Assembly: GCA_900045905.1 (NCBI GenBank)
Contig: FCNS01000044.1
Coordinates: 1 to 64,000 of the forward strand
DNA from: Clostridiales bacterium CHKCI001
GTDB taxonomy: Bacteria; Bacillota; Clostridia; Lachnospirales; Lachnospiraceae
Reading direction: 5' to 3'
DNA: 64,000 bases
Part shown: one piece after another, positions 9,171 through 18,416 of the stretch
How the letters are laid out: every line of letters starts with the position of its first letter
How positions within the stretch are numbered: position 1 is the stretch's first letter
Notes under the pieces: generated by a model
Databases searched by the model: none
Told to the model about the DNA's origin: nothing
What the model saw: the letters and a program-made list of their open reading frames with translations, nothing else
Made by a program: the position numbers and the translations under genes

Positions 9171-9779
9171 TTATTCACCGTCCCCTCTGTTTTCACTCCT
9201 CTCTTCTTTTGGATAAGCACATGCTTGTATCTCAATTCCATTCCATGGATCTTCTGTCTCATAATTTGGCTCTAAGTTCGCCGATTGTACTGCTTCTGCC
9301 GTTACATTAATATGAAATCTACAGTTTGCATAGGTATTATCCCAGCTCTCTGGTATCGAGACTCCCTGAAATAGAGTAATGACTTCTCCAGAGTTTACTG
9401 GTTTCTTATAATAGAAATAGCCATTTTTATAAATCCAGTTAGTTTCTTCCACTCCAGTCAAATTTTCAATTCCAATACTTCCATTCAACTCTTCGTTTTC
9501 AAACTGAAATTCTACCTTAGCACGAATATACGCACTTTCTTCCCTATTTGTTATTCTTACAATTTTAGATATCTGATCGCCTGGTATAATTTCTTTTGGA
9601 TCTTCATACGGTTTTTCTTCGCCATCTTCTGTTTTTTCATATTCATTAATACTAATTTCTACAATTCCAATTTGAATTGTATTTTTCACTTGCACAGTAT
9701 CTGTAAAATATGCCCATACACTTCCCAGTGAGAGAATCACTGCCAAGCTTATTACAATTAATACATTTCTTTTTTTCAT
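9171..9779 (-). CDS. TasA/camelysin-like protein with SipW-type signal peptide (second copy)
   Basis: 202 residues. The signal (LIVISLAVILSLGSVWAYFTD, then TVQVKNTIQIG) is a textbook SipW-cognate sequence. The mature domain has IIPGDQISKIVRITN and AYIRAKVEFQ, which match the TasA/camelysin family of secreted fibre-forming or protease-like proteins. It is followed after 2 bases by the anchored protein and preceded by another TasA-like gene. It probably forms the body of a surface fibre together with its paralogues; that is inference from family and context. Confidence 0.8.
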   Translation of the reverse strand: MKKRNVLIVISLAVILSLGSVWAYFTDTVQVKNTIQIGIVEISINEYEKTEDGEEKPYEDPKEIIPGDQISKIVRITNREESAYIRAKVEFQFENEELNGSIGIENLTGVEETNWIYKNGYFYYKKPVNSGEVITLFQGVSIPESWDNTYANCRFHINVTAEAVQSANLEPNYETEDPWNGIEIQACAYPKEERSENRGDGE

Positions 9780-9807
9780 TCTACGCTGCCCCCTGTTCCA
9801 TCGTTTT

Positions 9808-10509
9808 CTAATCTTTTATTAAAATAGCCTCTTTTATTTGATCATCTGCCTGATTTACATATTTATTCCATGCCTCTATATTCGTACCAGTATTATCGCT
9901 TTGAATTGCAAATGCCTTTATATCAATCATTTGAATTTCATCTGGATCTAACTGTCCTTCTATTAAATTAACCAATGTAATTTCTTCAAATAGTGGAACT
10001 GTTTGTTTTCCAACTTCTATCGGTGACTTGACCGCATACAGATAAACATTTGCATTTACAGCATCTGTATTTTGTTTTAATAACGTCCATTGTGTCTCAT
10101 CCGCTTTATATTCATAAAGCTGAGTTAAGACTGCTTTTCCATCATTCAATCGTTTTCCATCGATATCGACAGTAATCACTTCTGCTTTTGGAACAGTCAC
10201 TTGTAAGTAAATCCAAGCGGAATTATTGCCTTGATTTAAAACAGATGGATCTTTGACTATTTTCTGAGTCGGATACATATGAGTTGCTTCATCTGGAATA
10301 TCATTCTCATCAATAATTCCATCTTCATTGGTATCTTCTGATCGGGGAAGTTGCTCCCAATTTTCTTCTTTTAGATCAATATCCACACTCCCAATTGTAA
10401 ATGTATTTGTTTTATTTTCTTTATCTGTTAAATATGCGGAAATCCCCGTCATCATTGTCGCTGCTGCAATCGCCGTGACCGCTGCGATTCCAAACCATTT
10501 CTTTTTCAT
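9808..10509 (-). CDS. TasA-like protein with SipW-type signal peptide and EF-hand-like loop (first copy)
   Basis: 233 residues. The signal peptide has MTGISAYLTDKENKTNTFTIG, matching the SipW-dependent class. Residues 59-70 read DTNEDGIIDEND, which fits a calcium-binding EF-hand or dockerin loop with ligands at positions 1, 3, 5 and 12, an unusual insertion in this family. The rest (HMYPTQKIVKDPSVLNQG, SAWIYLQVTVP) is the TasA-type domain. GGAGG is present at about 10514-10519. First structural gene after the sortase, so it may be the major subunit. Confidence 0.8.
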   Translation of the reverse strand: MKKKWFGIAAVTAIAAATMMTGISAYLTDKENKTNTFTIGSVDIDLKEENWEQLPRSEDTNEDGIIDENDIPDEATHMYPTQKIVKDPSVLNQGNNSAWIYLQVTVPKAEVITVDIDGKRLNDGKAVLTQLYEYKADETQWTLLKQNTDAVNANVYLYAVKSPIEVGKQTVPLFEEITLVNLIEGQLDPDEIQMIDIKAFAIQSDNTGTNIEAWNKYVNQADDQIKEAILIKD

Positions 10510-10521
10510 AAATACCTCCTT

Positions 10522-11211
10522 TTATTTGTTCTCTTTTGATTGTAGAATCCCTTTTACGACTAAATCTTTATACCGATTTTCTCCTCTACCGCATGTAATA
10601 ATATAACATTCATCCTCAGAAAGCCTAAAATTATCTACCAATTTTTCAGTTACTTCTTCTCGCCACCATGCAAAAATTTCACTTACCTTATATGTAAAAA
10701 TTCCTTTTTCACAGGTAAGTTTAAATAGATCACCTTTCTTTACATCTTTCAAACGATTAAATGAAAGATTTTGTACCGTATGATTATGTCCATAAATACA
10801 GTAATGTGTCTTTCCCAATTCATAGTCTGGTCTGGCAGCTGTTACCATCCATATATCCAAATTATATTGGATCTCTTCCCATGTTCCACTGTAAACTCCT
10901 CTACGTATTCTTACAGATGGAATTTCTAAAACACATTGGATGATTCCTTTCGCATAATCTGGAGTATACCGAGTACCATCTCGCACATACCATACATTAT
11001 CTTCCCATTCTTCTTTTTCACTTTTTTCTGTTTCTATTTCTGCTGAAAAATTCTTTTCTCCATATAATTCTTCTAAATAAGAATCCGCTAAGGATTGTTC
11101 TATTTCTTGCCTTTTAAATGCTTCTCGATTGGAAAAAAAGAGAAAATAAGTCCCTATTAGAAGCAAAGACAAAATCCAAAACCATCGTGCCAGACTTTTC
11201 AATTTTTTCAC
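10522..11211 (-). CDS. srt: Sortase (class uncertain, B-like)
   Basis: 229 residues with an N-terminal membrane anchor (about 7-25) and an extracellular sortase fold. The catalytic His lies in YCIYGHNH, the Cys in IITCGRGENRY, and an Arg follows within a few residues, completing the triad. It would join a surface protein to peptidoglycan or to another subunit. It is first in the operon, followed by two TasA-like genes, an anchored protein and SipW. No normal LPXTG substrate is encoded nearby; the LPVILG protein is the likely partner. The class cannot be assigned with certainty by eye. Confidence 0.85.
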   Translation of the reverse strand: MKKLKSLARWFWILSLLLIGTYFLFFSNREAFKRQEIEQSLADSYLEELYGEKNFSAEIETEKSEKEEWEDNVWYVRDGTRYTPDYAKGIIQCVLEIPSVRIRRGVYSGTWEEIQYNLDIWMVTAARPDYELGKTHYCIYGHNHTVQNLSFNRLKDVKKGDLFKLTCEKGIFTYKVSEIFAWWREEVTEKLVDNFRLSEDECYIITCGRGENRYKDLVVKGILQSKENK

Positions 11212-11398
11212 TATGCTCCTTTTTTACTTATATAGTCAATATTCTTCTCCTTTCTTAATATTTATTTAATTTTTGCTTAGGGAATTTAAAGAATCTGCTT
11301 AAACAGATTATTCAGAATAGCATTAGAAATGTTAATGCATTGGTTGATTTGATTCAATAGATAATATTTATATAGCATGTTTAACCTGAAAAAGCAAG
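11212..11398 (-). promoter_or_regulatory. Upstream region of the surface-fibre operon with two small inverted repeats
   Basis: 187 bases, very AT-rich, between the engB terminator and the sortase gene. Two short dyads are visible: AATCTG/CAGATT at 11292-11309 and GCATTA/TAATGC at 11320-11338. They could be binding sites for a regulator. I see no clear SigA promoter and no riboswitch core. Confidence 0.3.
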
Positions 11399-11436
11399 AA
11401 AAAAGCGATAACTTAGCCAATGTTATCGCTTTTCTT
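11399..11436 (-). terminator. Terminator of the lon-engB transcript
   Basis: A perfect 12-base inverted repeat (AAAAGCGATAAC at 11401-11412 and its complement at 11422-11433) lies downstream of the engB stop. T-rich sequence flanks it on both strands, so it may also stop plus-strand transcription. Confidence 0.85.
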
Positions 11437-11464
11437 TACATATTGTATAGAATATATTCATTTT

Positions 11465-12058
11465 TTAATTATTTTTTTCTGATTGTACGATATTTTCTAG
11501 GAAATCCCAGATTTCTTCTCTTCCTTGTTTTGTCTCAGCTGAAAATGGAATAATTGTTCCCTTTGTATTTAAACCTGTTCTAATTGCTTTTAGTTGCTTC
11601 TGTACTTGGCTACGCTTAATTTTGTCTAGCTTTGTTGCAATAATAACTGGCTCAAATCCCTGATGAATAATCCAATCATACATTTGTTTATCGTTCGCCG
11701 ACGGATCATGCCGAATATCAATTAATAAAAAGACAACACGCAGCTGTTTTGATTGGTGCAAATAACGTTCAATCATTTTCCCCCATTTTGCCTTAATTTC
11801 CTCAGACACACGAGCATAACCATAACCTGGTAAGTCTACATAATAAAACTCATCGTTAATATTATAAAAATTAATTGTCTGTGTCTTTCCAGGCTGGGCA
11901 GATGTTCTGGCATATGATTTTCGATTCATCAATGCATTAATCAAAGATGATTTTCCTACATTCGATTTTCCAGCAAAAGCGAACTCTGGTAATTCTGTTT
12001 TTGGCAGGGTACTTGTAATTCCACATACTGTTTCTAAATTTACTGACTTAATAACCAT
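11465..12058 (-). CDS. engB: Ribosome biogenesis GTP-binding protein EngB (YsxC/YihA)
   Basis: 197 residues from the chosen start. The TRAFAC-class GTPase has its P-loop at GKSNVGKSS, switch region PGKTQTINFY, G3 in DLPGYGYA and G4 in TKLDK. It is needed for assembly of the large ribosomal subunit. An ATG overlapping the lon stop (12076) is in frame, but AAGGAG at about 12063-12068 points to 12058, and family members start with a similar MVIKSVNLE. It is the last gene of the clpX-lon-engB group. Confidence 0.95.
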   Translation of the reverse strand: MVIKSVNLETVCGITSTLPKTELPEFAFAGKSNVGKSSLINALMNRKSYARTSAQPGKTQTINFYNINDEFYYVDLPGYGYARVSEEIKAKWGKMIERYLHQSKQLRVVFLLIDIRHDPSANDKQMYDWIIHQGFEPVIIATKLDKIKRSQVQKQLKAIRTGLNTKGTIIPFSAETKQGREEIWDFLENIVQSEKNN

Positions 12059-12072
12059 ACTACTCCTTATCA

Positions 12073-14391
12073 TCATTCCGATTCTTTCACGAATGCAGTC
12101 TCAATTACTTCATTCATTGTCTTTACATAAGAAATTTCCAAATCTCCTACAATTTCTTCCGAAAGTTCCGCTACATCTGGACGATTCTTATCTGGTACAA
12201 TTACCGTCTTCATATGCGCTGTTTTGGCTGCCAGTAATTTTTCTTTTAATCCTCCAATTGGAAGCACACGTCCTCTCAGCGTAATCTCTCCCGTCATTGC
12301 TACATCAGCACGAACTTTTCGATTAATTATTGCAGACAATAACGCAGTAGCCATTGTAATACCTGCACTTGGACCATCTTTTGGAACAGCCCCTTCTGGA
12401 ATATGAATATGGATATCATGCGTCTCGAAAAAGTCCGCTGGCACATCATAATTAGGACAAATGGATCTTATGTAAGTTAAAGCTGTTTGTGCCGATTCCT
12501 TCATCACATCTCCAAGCTGACCTGTCATCTGTAATACTCCCTTGCCTGGCATCAGATTCACTTCAATTTGCAATGTATCTCCTCCTACGCTCGTCCACGC
12601 AAGCCCCCTCACAATACCTACCTCATCTGTCTCATTTGCATTCTCAAAATCAATTATTTTTTTACCAAGATACTTTTCCAAATTATCTACAGTAATTCTA
12701 ACACTATCTTGTTTTGTCTCTAGTAACTGTCTTGCTGCCTTTCGACAAAGTGATCCGATCTTTCTCTCTAAACTGCGGACACCAGCTTCTCTCGTATAGT
12801 TACGTATTACCATTCTGAGTGCTTCATCTTCAATTACAATTTGTCCATCTTTCATTCCATTTTTCTTCTGTTGTTTTGGAAGAAGATAATCCGTTGCAAT
12901 ATGATATTTTTCATTTTCTGTATATCCCTGTACTTCAATTACTTCCATACGATCCAATAATGGACGTGAAATCGTATCCGTTGTATTCGCAGTAGCAATA
13001 AATAAAACGGAAGACAAATCCAACGGAAGCTCCAAATAATGATCTCGGAAATGGCTGTTTTGTTCATTGTCCAACACTTCTAGTAAAGCAGATGAAGTAT
13101 CTCCTTTATAATCACTGCTTACCTTATCAATTTCATCTAACAACATAAGTGGATTTTTCACACCTGCTTGACGAATTGCCGTTGCAATTCTACCTGGCAT
13201 CGCTCCAATATAAGTTCTACGATGTCCTCGAATCTCTGCTTCATCTCGAACGCCTCCTAAACAAATACGCACATATTTCTTTCCCAATGCTCTTGCAATG
13301 GAACGTGCAATTGAAGTCTTACCAGTACCAGGAGGTCCAACAAGACAAATCATTGGAGTCTCTCCTTTTCCATTTAGTTTACGTACTGCCAAATGTTCAA
13401 TAATTCGCTCTTTTACCTTTTCCAGTCCATAATGATCTTCATCTAAAATCTTTTCTGCCTTCTTTAGTTGAATGGATTCTCTCGTTGCTTTATTCCAAGG
13501 CATACTTAACAATGTCTCGATATAATTCTGAGTCATCGCCAATTCTGGGCTTCCTGGGGATGTTGCTCGAAATCTTTTAATTTCCTTCTCAATTTTTTCT
13601 TTTACTTTCTTATCTGCAGAAAGCTCTTTCATTCTATCTGTATACTGATCCGCTTCTTGCATTGGTCCTTCACCTAATTCTTCATAAATTAAGCGAAGCT
13701 GCTCTCTTAAAATATATTCCTTTTGATTTTTATCTACTCGAAGCTTTATTTTTTCTTGAAATTCCCTTTTTAGGTGATAAATAGAAGTTTCCTCAAAAAT
13801 TTTTTGAAGCAGAAATTGATACCTGGAATCCGTATCTACTTGTTCCAAATACTGTTGTCGTACCTGTTGCATCATTCCAATATTCGATGCTACATAGTCC
13901 AAAAAGTCTCCCAGTTCCATTGGCTCTTCCAATGCCCGCTGTAATTCCTTGCTCGCTTTCGGATTTTCTGAAATATATCCAACCAAATGCTCTCGGATAA
14001 TACGCATCATTGCTTCTTCTGCCAATTTATCTCTATCTTTTTCTTCTTCGATCAAACAAATTTCTGCCATCAGACAAGAATTTTCTTCTTCCATACTCTC
14101 CAATCGTGCACGTTCTAATCCTTCTACCAAAACTCTTACTGGCCCTGCTGGAATTTTCACAATTTGGCGAATTCTAGCAATGGTACCCACCTGGTACAGA
14201 TCTTTCTGTTCTGGATGCATCATCTCCTTATCTTTCTGGCACACCAAAAATATCATCTGATCTTCATTCATTGCCTGATTTGCAGTTTCCAATGACAATT
14301 TTCTACTAATATCTAAATGCACCATTGTATGAGGCAAAACTGTCAGACCTCTTAATGCAATCATCCTCATTTTCTTTTGCTCTTGTACCAT
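12073..14391 (-). CDS. lon: ATP-dependent protease LonA
   Basis: 772 residues, normal LonA length. It has an N-terminal substrate domain (about 1-200), a coiled-coil, an AAA+ module with Walker A GPPGTGKTS and Walker B LLDEIDK, and a C-terminal protease with the catalytic Ser in KDGPSAGITM and the Lys in the following helix. It degrades misfolded and regulatory proteins in the cytoplasm. GGAGGAGCG precedes the start. It follows clpX after 78 bases that hold a strong hairpin, and overlaps the longest possible engB frame. Confidence 0.97.
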   Translation of the reverse strand: MVQEQKKMRMIALRGLTVLPHTMVHLDISRKLSLETANQAMNEDQMIFLVCQKDKEMMHPEQKDLYQVGTIARIRQIVKIPAGPVRVLVEGLERARLESMEEENSCLMAEICLIEEEKDRDKLAEEAMMRIIREHLVGYISENPKASKELQRALEEPMELGDFLDYVASNIGMMQQVRQQYLEQVDTDSRYQFLLQKIFEETSIYHLKREFQEKIKLRVDKNQKEYILREQLRLIYEELGEGPMQEADQYTDRMKELSADKKVKEKIEKEIKRFRATSPGSPELAMTQNYIETLLSMPWNKATRESIQLKKAEKILDEDHYGLEKVKERIIEHLAVRKLNGKGETPMICLVGPPGTGKTSIARSIARALGKKYVRICLGGVRDEAEIRGHRRTYIGAMPGRIATAIRQAGVKNPLMLLDEIDKVSSDYKGDTSSALLEVLDNEQNSHFRDHYLELPLDLSSVLFIATANTTDTISRPLLDRMEVIEVQGYTENEKYHIATDYLLPKQQKKNGMKDGQIVIEDEALRMVIRNYTREAGVRSLERKIGSLCRKAARQLLETKQDSVRITVDNLEKYLGKKIIDFENANETDEVGIVRGLAWTSVGGDTLQIEVNLMPGKGVLQMTGQLGDVMKESAQTALTYIRSICPNYDVPADFFETHDIHIHIPEGAVPKDGPSAGITMATALLSAIINRKVRADVAMTGEITLRGRVLPIGGLKEKLLAAKTAHMKTVIVPDKNRPDVAELSEEIVGDLEISYVKTMNEVIETAFVKESE

Positions 14392-14410
14392 ACGCTCCTC
14401 CTGAGATTAT

Positions 14411-14458
14411 GAAAGGGAGATTCTATTTAACGATAACTGTCGCCAAGAACCTCCCTTT
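14411..14458 (-). terminator. Hairpin between clpX and lon
   Basis: An inverted repeat AAAGGGAG...CTCCCTTT closes a stem of about 12 pairs directly after the clpX stop. No clear U run follows on the minus strand, so it is better read as a partial terminator or mRNA processing/stability element that separates clpX and lon expression. Confidence 0.5.
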
Positions 14459-14469
14459 AACATTTCGTG

Positions 14470-15768
14470 TTAAGCACTTTCACCGTCTTTATGCAGAAGA
14501 CTTGTGTGCTCTTTTTTCTTTATCAAAGGGACTTCCACATCCCGATATACTACCTTTGGTGCTTCTTTCCCTTCTATCGCAGCCTTTGTAACAATACACC
14601 GTCCTATTGTATCATCTGATGGAATTTCAAACATAATATCCATCATTGCATCCTCAATAATCGCTCTTAAACCTCTAGCACCAGTTTTTCTATCCTGTGC
14701 CTTTTTCGCAATCACTTCCAATGCTTCTGGTTCAAACTCTAATTCTACTCCATCCATGTCAAATAACTCTCTGTATTGTTTTACAATCGCATTTTTAGGT
14801 TTTGTCAAAATATGCATTAACATTTGCAGATCCAACACATCCAATGTCACGACAACTGGCACACGCCCAATGAACTCTGGAATCAGACCAAATTTAATTA
14901 AATCTTCTGGCATAACCTGTTTAAATAACTCACCAATATTTTTTTCTTCTTTTTCTGCCAATTCAGCTCCAAATCCAATTGATCCTGTTCCCATACGGCT
15001 TTCGATGATTTTTTCCAATCCATCAAAAGCTCCTCCACAAATAAATAAAATATTTGTCGTATCGATCTGCAACAATTCCTGATGAGGATGTTTTCTTCCT
15101 CCCTGAGGAGGAACACTTGCCACTGTACCTTCCAGTATTTTCAGCAATGCCTGCTGGACACCCTCGCCAGAAACATCTCGAGTAATTGAGACATTTTCTG
15201 ACTTCTTTGTTATTTTATCAATTTCATCTATATAAATAATACCGCGCTGTGCACGCTCAATATTATAATCTGCAGCTTGAATCAATTTTAATAAAATATT
15301 TTCTACATCTTCTCCCACATATCCTGCTTCTGTCAATGACGTAGCATCCGCAATCGCAAATGGAACATTTAAAACCTTTGCAAGAGACTGAGCCAGATAT
15401 GTCTTACCAGAACCAGTTGGACCAAGCATTAGAATATTACTTTTTTGTATTTCGACATTTGATTCCTGTCCCCGAGTAATTCTCTTATAATGATTATAAA
15501 CCGCAACGGATAAAGCCTTCTTTGCTTTATCCTGACCGATTACATATTCATCCAAATAATTTTTAATCTCTACAGGAGTAAGTAAGTTAATTTCTTCTGT
15601 ATTTTCATCCTGCTCCATTTCTTCTTCCATTAAAATTTCAGAGCAGAGTTCTACACATTCATCGCAGATATAAATCCCCCGGTTACCAGCAATTAATTTT
15701 CGAACTTGATCTTGTGTTTTACCACAAAAAGAACAGCGGTACTGTGATTCTTCCAATCTTCCTTGCAT
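14470..15768 (-). CDS. clpX: ATP-dependent Clp protease ATP-binding subunit ClpX
   Basis: 432 residues. An N-terminal zinc-binding domain ([10 protein letters not shown] then CDECVELC) is followed by an AAA+ unfoldase with Walker [10 protein letters not shown], Walker [10 protein letters not shown] and a conserved sensor region near RKTGARGLR. It unfolds tagged substrates and feeds them to ClpP. It lies 15 bases downstream of clpP, the normal partner, with GGAAGGAATGG before the start. Confidence 0.97.
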   Translation of the reverse strand: MQGRLEESQYRCSFCGKTQDQVRKLIAGNRGIYICDECVELCSEILMEEEMEQDENTEEINLLTPVEIKNYLDEYVIGQDKAKKALSVAVYNHYKRITRGQESNVEIQKSNILMLGPTGSGKTYLAQSLAKVLNVPFAIADATSLTEAGYVGEDVENILLKLIQAADYNIERAQRGIIYIDEIDKITKKSENVSITRDVSGEGVQQALLKILEGTVASVPPQGGRKHPHQELLQIDTTNILFICGGAFDGLEKIIESRMGTGSIGFGAELAEKEEKNIGELFKQVMPEDLIKFGLIPEFIGRVPVVVTLDVLDLQMLMHILTKPKNAIVKQYRELFDMDGVELEFEPEALEVIAKKAQDRKTGARGLRAIIEDAMMDIMFEIPSDDTIGRCIVTKAAIEGKEAPKVVYRDVEVPLIKKKEHTSLLHKDGESA

Positions 15769-15783
15769 AGTTCCATTCCTTCC

Positions 15784-16365
15784 TTAACGATTTGCAATAA
15801 CCTCATCAATCAAACCATATTCTTTTGCAGCCTGTGCACTCATATAGTTATCTCTCTCTGTGTCTGCTTCAATCACTTCTAATGGTTTTCCCGTATTTTG
15901 TGCAAGTAACGTGTTTAATTTCTTCTTTGTTGCTAATATATGATCTGCTACAATTTTAATGTCAGTAGCCTGACCTTGTGCTCCTCCAAGCGGTTGATGA
16001 ATCATAATTTCTGCATTTGGAAGTGCCAAACGTTTTCCTTTTGCTCCACCAGCCAGCAAAAATGCTCCCATACTTGCTGCCATGCCAATACAAATGGTAG
16101 ATACATCACATTTAATATATTGCATTGTGTCATAAATAGCCATACCAGCAGTAACAGAACCACCTGGACTATTAATATATAAACTGATATCTTTTCCAGG
16201 ATCTTCTGCTTCTAAAAACAACAACTGAGCCACAATAATACTTGCTGTCGTTTCATTCACTTCTTCTCCAAGAAAGATAATTCGATCCTTTAATAAACGT
16301 GAATAAATGTCATAGGAACGTTCTCCACGATTTGTCTGTTCAATGACATAAGGTACTAATGCCAT
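15784..16365 (-). CDS. clpP: ATP-dependent Clp protease proteolytic subunit ClpP
   Basis: 193 residues from [17 protein letters not shown]. The catalytic Ser is in [12 protein letters not shown], the His in MIHQPLGG and the Asp near DTERDNY. The open frame extends 29 codons further upstream, but GGAGG at about 16371-16379 and the family's usual N-terminus fix the start at 16365. It forms the tetradecameric protease chamber used by ClpX. Its normal neighbour tig is separated by about 530 bases filled with IS200/IS605 debris. Confidence 0.97.
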   Translation of the reverse strand: MALVPYVIEQTNRGERSYDIYSRLLKDRIIFLGEEVNETTASIIVAQLLFLEAEDPGKDISLYINSPGGSVTAGMAIYDTMQYIKCDVSTICIGMAASMGAFLLAGGAKGKRLALPNAEIMIHQPLGGAQGQATDIKIVADHILATKKKLNTLLAQNTGKPLEVIEADTERDNYMSAQAAKEYGLIDEVIANR

Positions 16366-16487
16366 ACCTATCGCCTCCTCAATTTTTTCTGCCTTATGAT
16401 AAAAGCAGCGACACAAACATTTCACTGTTGTACAGCTGCTTATAACGGACACTCAAAATCCGCTCCATACGCCTTTCGTGTGCTGCT

Positions 16488-16639
16488 TTCCCGTCAACTA
16501 CCCATCACCGAAAAGTAATGGGCTTGTAACTGCCCAGTAGTCCTTACGATTAAAAATCTCCTACCTTTCGTCATTTCGTATTGCTACGAAAAGTGGCGCT
16601 ACATCATAGGGTGGCTGACAACATCCTTCACAATCGAGT
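16488..16639 (-). ncRNA. Omega-RNA/right-end remnant of an IS200/IS605 element
   Basis: This directly follows the tnpB C-terminal fragment on the minus strand. It contains the right-end hairpin CCCATTACTTTTCGGTGATGGG (16501-16522, minus-strand reading) followed by TAGTTGAC. The position and hairpin fit the 3' omega-RNA plus right end of TnpB elements. It is probably inactive because tnpB is reduced to a fragment; this RNA call is inference from position. Confidence 0.5.
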
Positions 16640-16756
16640 TTACTCTATTGCGACCGTATTCGGTACTTGGCTATCGCCAAGATAATCTACTCCCATACGA
16701 TACAGATTCATAGCGCCAATACGGTCATCATTCAGAGTGTATGCTTTGGATATATG
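16640..16756 (-). pseudogene. tnpB: TnpB C-terminal fragment
   Basis: About 38 codons read YTLNDDRIGAMNLYRMG, then VDYLGDSQVPNTVAIE and a stop. The DDRIGAMNL segment is the last RuvC motif of TnpB, carrying the catalytic Asp. A stop lies immediately upstream in frame, and no zinc finger or N-terminal part is present. This is a decayed insertion between clpP and tig. Confidence 0.75.
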
Positions 16757-16802
16757 TCAGGATTGAGACCCAAGGTTGATGGTGAACGATTTACAAGGCT
16801 CT

Positions 16803-16824
16803 CCCACTGCCTAAAGGCAATGGG
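16803..16824 (-). repeat. Second IS200/IS605-type end hairpin
   Basis: The minus strand reads CCCATTGCCTTTAGGCAGTGGG, very like the right-end hairpin at 16501-16522 and in the same orientation. It lies upstream of the TnpB fragment, suggesting two elements or a nested insertion followed by deletion. Confidence 0.55.
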
Positions 16825-16898
16825 TTTCCGCCTACAAAAACGAAAGGTTTAAAATTATGATATAGGTGCAGCTTTTGAGTAAGAGCTTCCCTATTCAA

Positions 16899-18179
16899 TT
16901 ATTTTGAAGATTCTGCAATTACATCTACAGCCTTTTGTACTGCGATGTCTTTCTTCATATTTTCTTCACCAGCAGTTCCCATAATTTCTTTGACTTTGTC
17001 AACTTCCATCTGATACATTTCTGCCAGTTTCTTATATTCTGCTTCTAATTCTTCAGCAGATACTTCAATCTTTTCTGCATCTACAACAGCTTCTAAGACT
17101 AATCTTGTTTTAATCTTCTTTTCTGCATTTGGCTTCATCTCTTCCAATAATTTTTCAGAAGTTAAGCCTGTATACTGCATATACTGTTCCATAGAAAGCC
17201 CCTGCATCTGCATTCTCTGTGCAAATTCATCTGCCATCTGACGAACTTCTAATTCAATCATTGGTTCTGGAATATCCATCTGTGCATTTTCAATTACTTT
17301 ATCTACCAATGCATTTTCTTTTGCTGTCTTAGCATTTTTTTGCTTTCTCTCTAAAATTGTCTTCTTTAAATCTTCTTTATATTCATCTAATGTATCAAAA
17401 TCAGATACATCACTTGCAAATTCATCATCTAATTCAGGAACTTTTTTTGTCTTAATTGCTTTGATCACTACTTTAAATAAAGCTGGCTTTCCTGCTAAAT
17501 TTGCTGCCTGATAATCTTCTGGGAATGTAACATTGACATCTACTTCATCTCCAGTATTCTTACCAATTAACTGGTCTTCGAATGTGTCAACAAAGGAATG
17601 AGAGCCGATTACTAATTCGTAGTCTTCGCCCTTTCCGCCCTCAAACTCTTCTCCATCTACTGATCCTGTAAAGTCAATAACAGCAATATCTCCATTTGCG
17701 ATTGCTCTATCTTCTACTGTGATTGTTCTAGCGTTCTGCTCCTGAACTTTCTTTAATTCTTGTTCTAAATCTTCATCCGTAACTTCTACAGGTTTCTCAT
17801 CGTATTCCAAGTCTTTATATTGACCTAATGTAACTTCTGGTTTTACAGCTACTGTGGCAGTAAAGATAAAATCCTTTCCTTTTCCAATTTGTTCTACACT
17901 AATCTCTGGACGAGATACGATCTCTATCTCACTTTCCATAGCGGCTTTTTCATAAGCCTTTGGGATTACAGCATTTGCAGCATCTTCATAAAAGAAGCCT
18001 TCACCATACATCTTTTCAATCATCGCGCGTGGAACTTTACCTTTACGGAATCCTGGTAAAGAGATTCTTTTCTTATTCTTTAAATATGCTCCCTGAATAG
18101 CTGCTTCAAACTCAGCTGCTGGTACTTCTATGGTCAGTTTAGCCATGTTTTTTTCTAACTTTTCTACCTGTACGCTCAT
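16899..18179 (-). CDS. tig: Trigger factor, ribosome-associated chaperone
   Basis: 426 residues, full length. The N-terminal ribosome-binding domain carries a GFRKGKVPR signature close to residue 44, the FKBP-like prolyl isomerase domain spans about 150-245, and the rest is the helical chaperone arm. It binds nascent chains at the exit tunnel. AGGAGGAAAC precedes the start. It heads the ancestral tig-clpP-clpX-lon order, now interrupted by IS debris. Confidence 0.97.
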   Translation of the reverse strand: MSVQVEKLEKNMAKLTIEVPAAEFEAAIQGAYLKNKKRISLPGFRKGKVPRAMIEKMYGEGFFYEDAANAVIPKAYEKAAMESEIEIVSRPEISVEQIGKGKDFIFTATVAVKPEVTLGQYKDLEYDEKPVEVTDEDLEQELKKVQEQNARTITVEDRAIANGDIAVIDFTGSVDGEEFEGGKGEDYELVIGSHSFVDTFEDQLIGKNTGDEVDVNVTFPEDYQAANLAGKPALFKVVIKAIKTKKVPELDDEFASDVSDFDTLDEYKEDLKKTILERKQKNAKTAKENALVDKVIENAQMDIPEPMIELEVRQMADEFAQRMQMQGLSMEQYMQYTGLTSEKLLEEMKPNAEKKIKTRLVLEAVVDAEKIEVSAEELEAEYKKLAEMYQMEVDKVKEIMGTAGEENMKKDIAVQKAVDVIAESSK

Positions 18180-18352
18180 TTAAGTTTCCTCCTAATTATT
18201 CGTCCTCTAGACGAGTAGAAACACATTAGGTGAGTTTCTCTCGTTATCGCGACATTCAATCAAAGGAATATCCAGCATATTCCCTTGATTCATTGCTTCG
18301 CGTCAATGATGGCTAACTGTCCTCCGCATATGACAGTCGCCTGCAATTTACT
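18180..18352 (-). promoter_or_regulatory. Long 5' leader of tig with hairpins
   Basis: About 170 bases separate the predicted promoter from the tig start. They include an imperfect dyad around 18259-18284 (AAGGGAATATG...TATTCCTTTG on the minus strand). It may be a regulatory leader, but no named RNA family was recognised. Confidence 0.3.
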
Positions 18353-18381
18353 ATTATAACATAGTATTCTACGGATTTCCA
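18353..18381 (-). promoter_or_regulatory. Probable tig promoter
   Basis: The minus strand has TGGAAA (18376-18381), 17 bases, then TATAAT (18353-18358). Confidence 0.6.
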
Positions 18382-18416
18382 GTCCTATTTTTCAGGTTTT
18401 TATAAGAATCTCTCAT

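Noticed and set aside
11212-11398. c-di-GMP riboswitch before the sortase operon
   Set aside because: I looked for the conserved core of the class I aptamer on the minus strand and did not find it.
14504-15082. 192-codon plus-strand frame inside clpX
   Set aside because: Shadow of a strongly conserved gene, without start signals.
16667-16852. 61-codon plus-strand frame between clpP and tig
   Set aside because: Antisense to the TnpB fragment and to the end hairpin of the IS debris.
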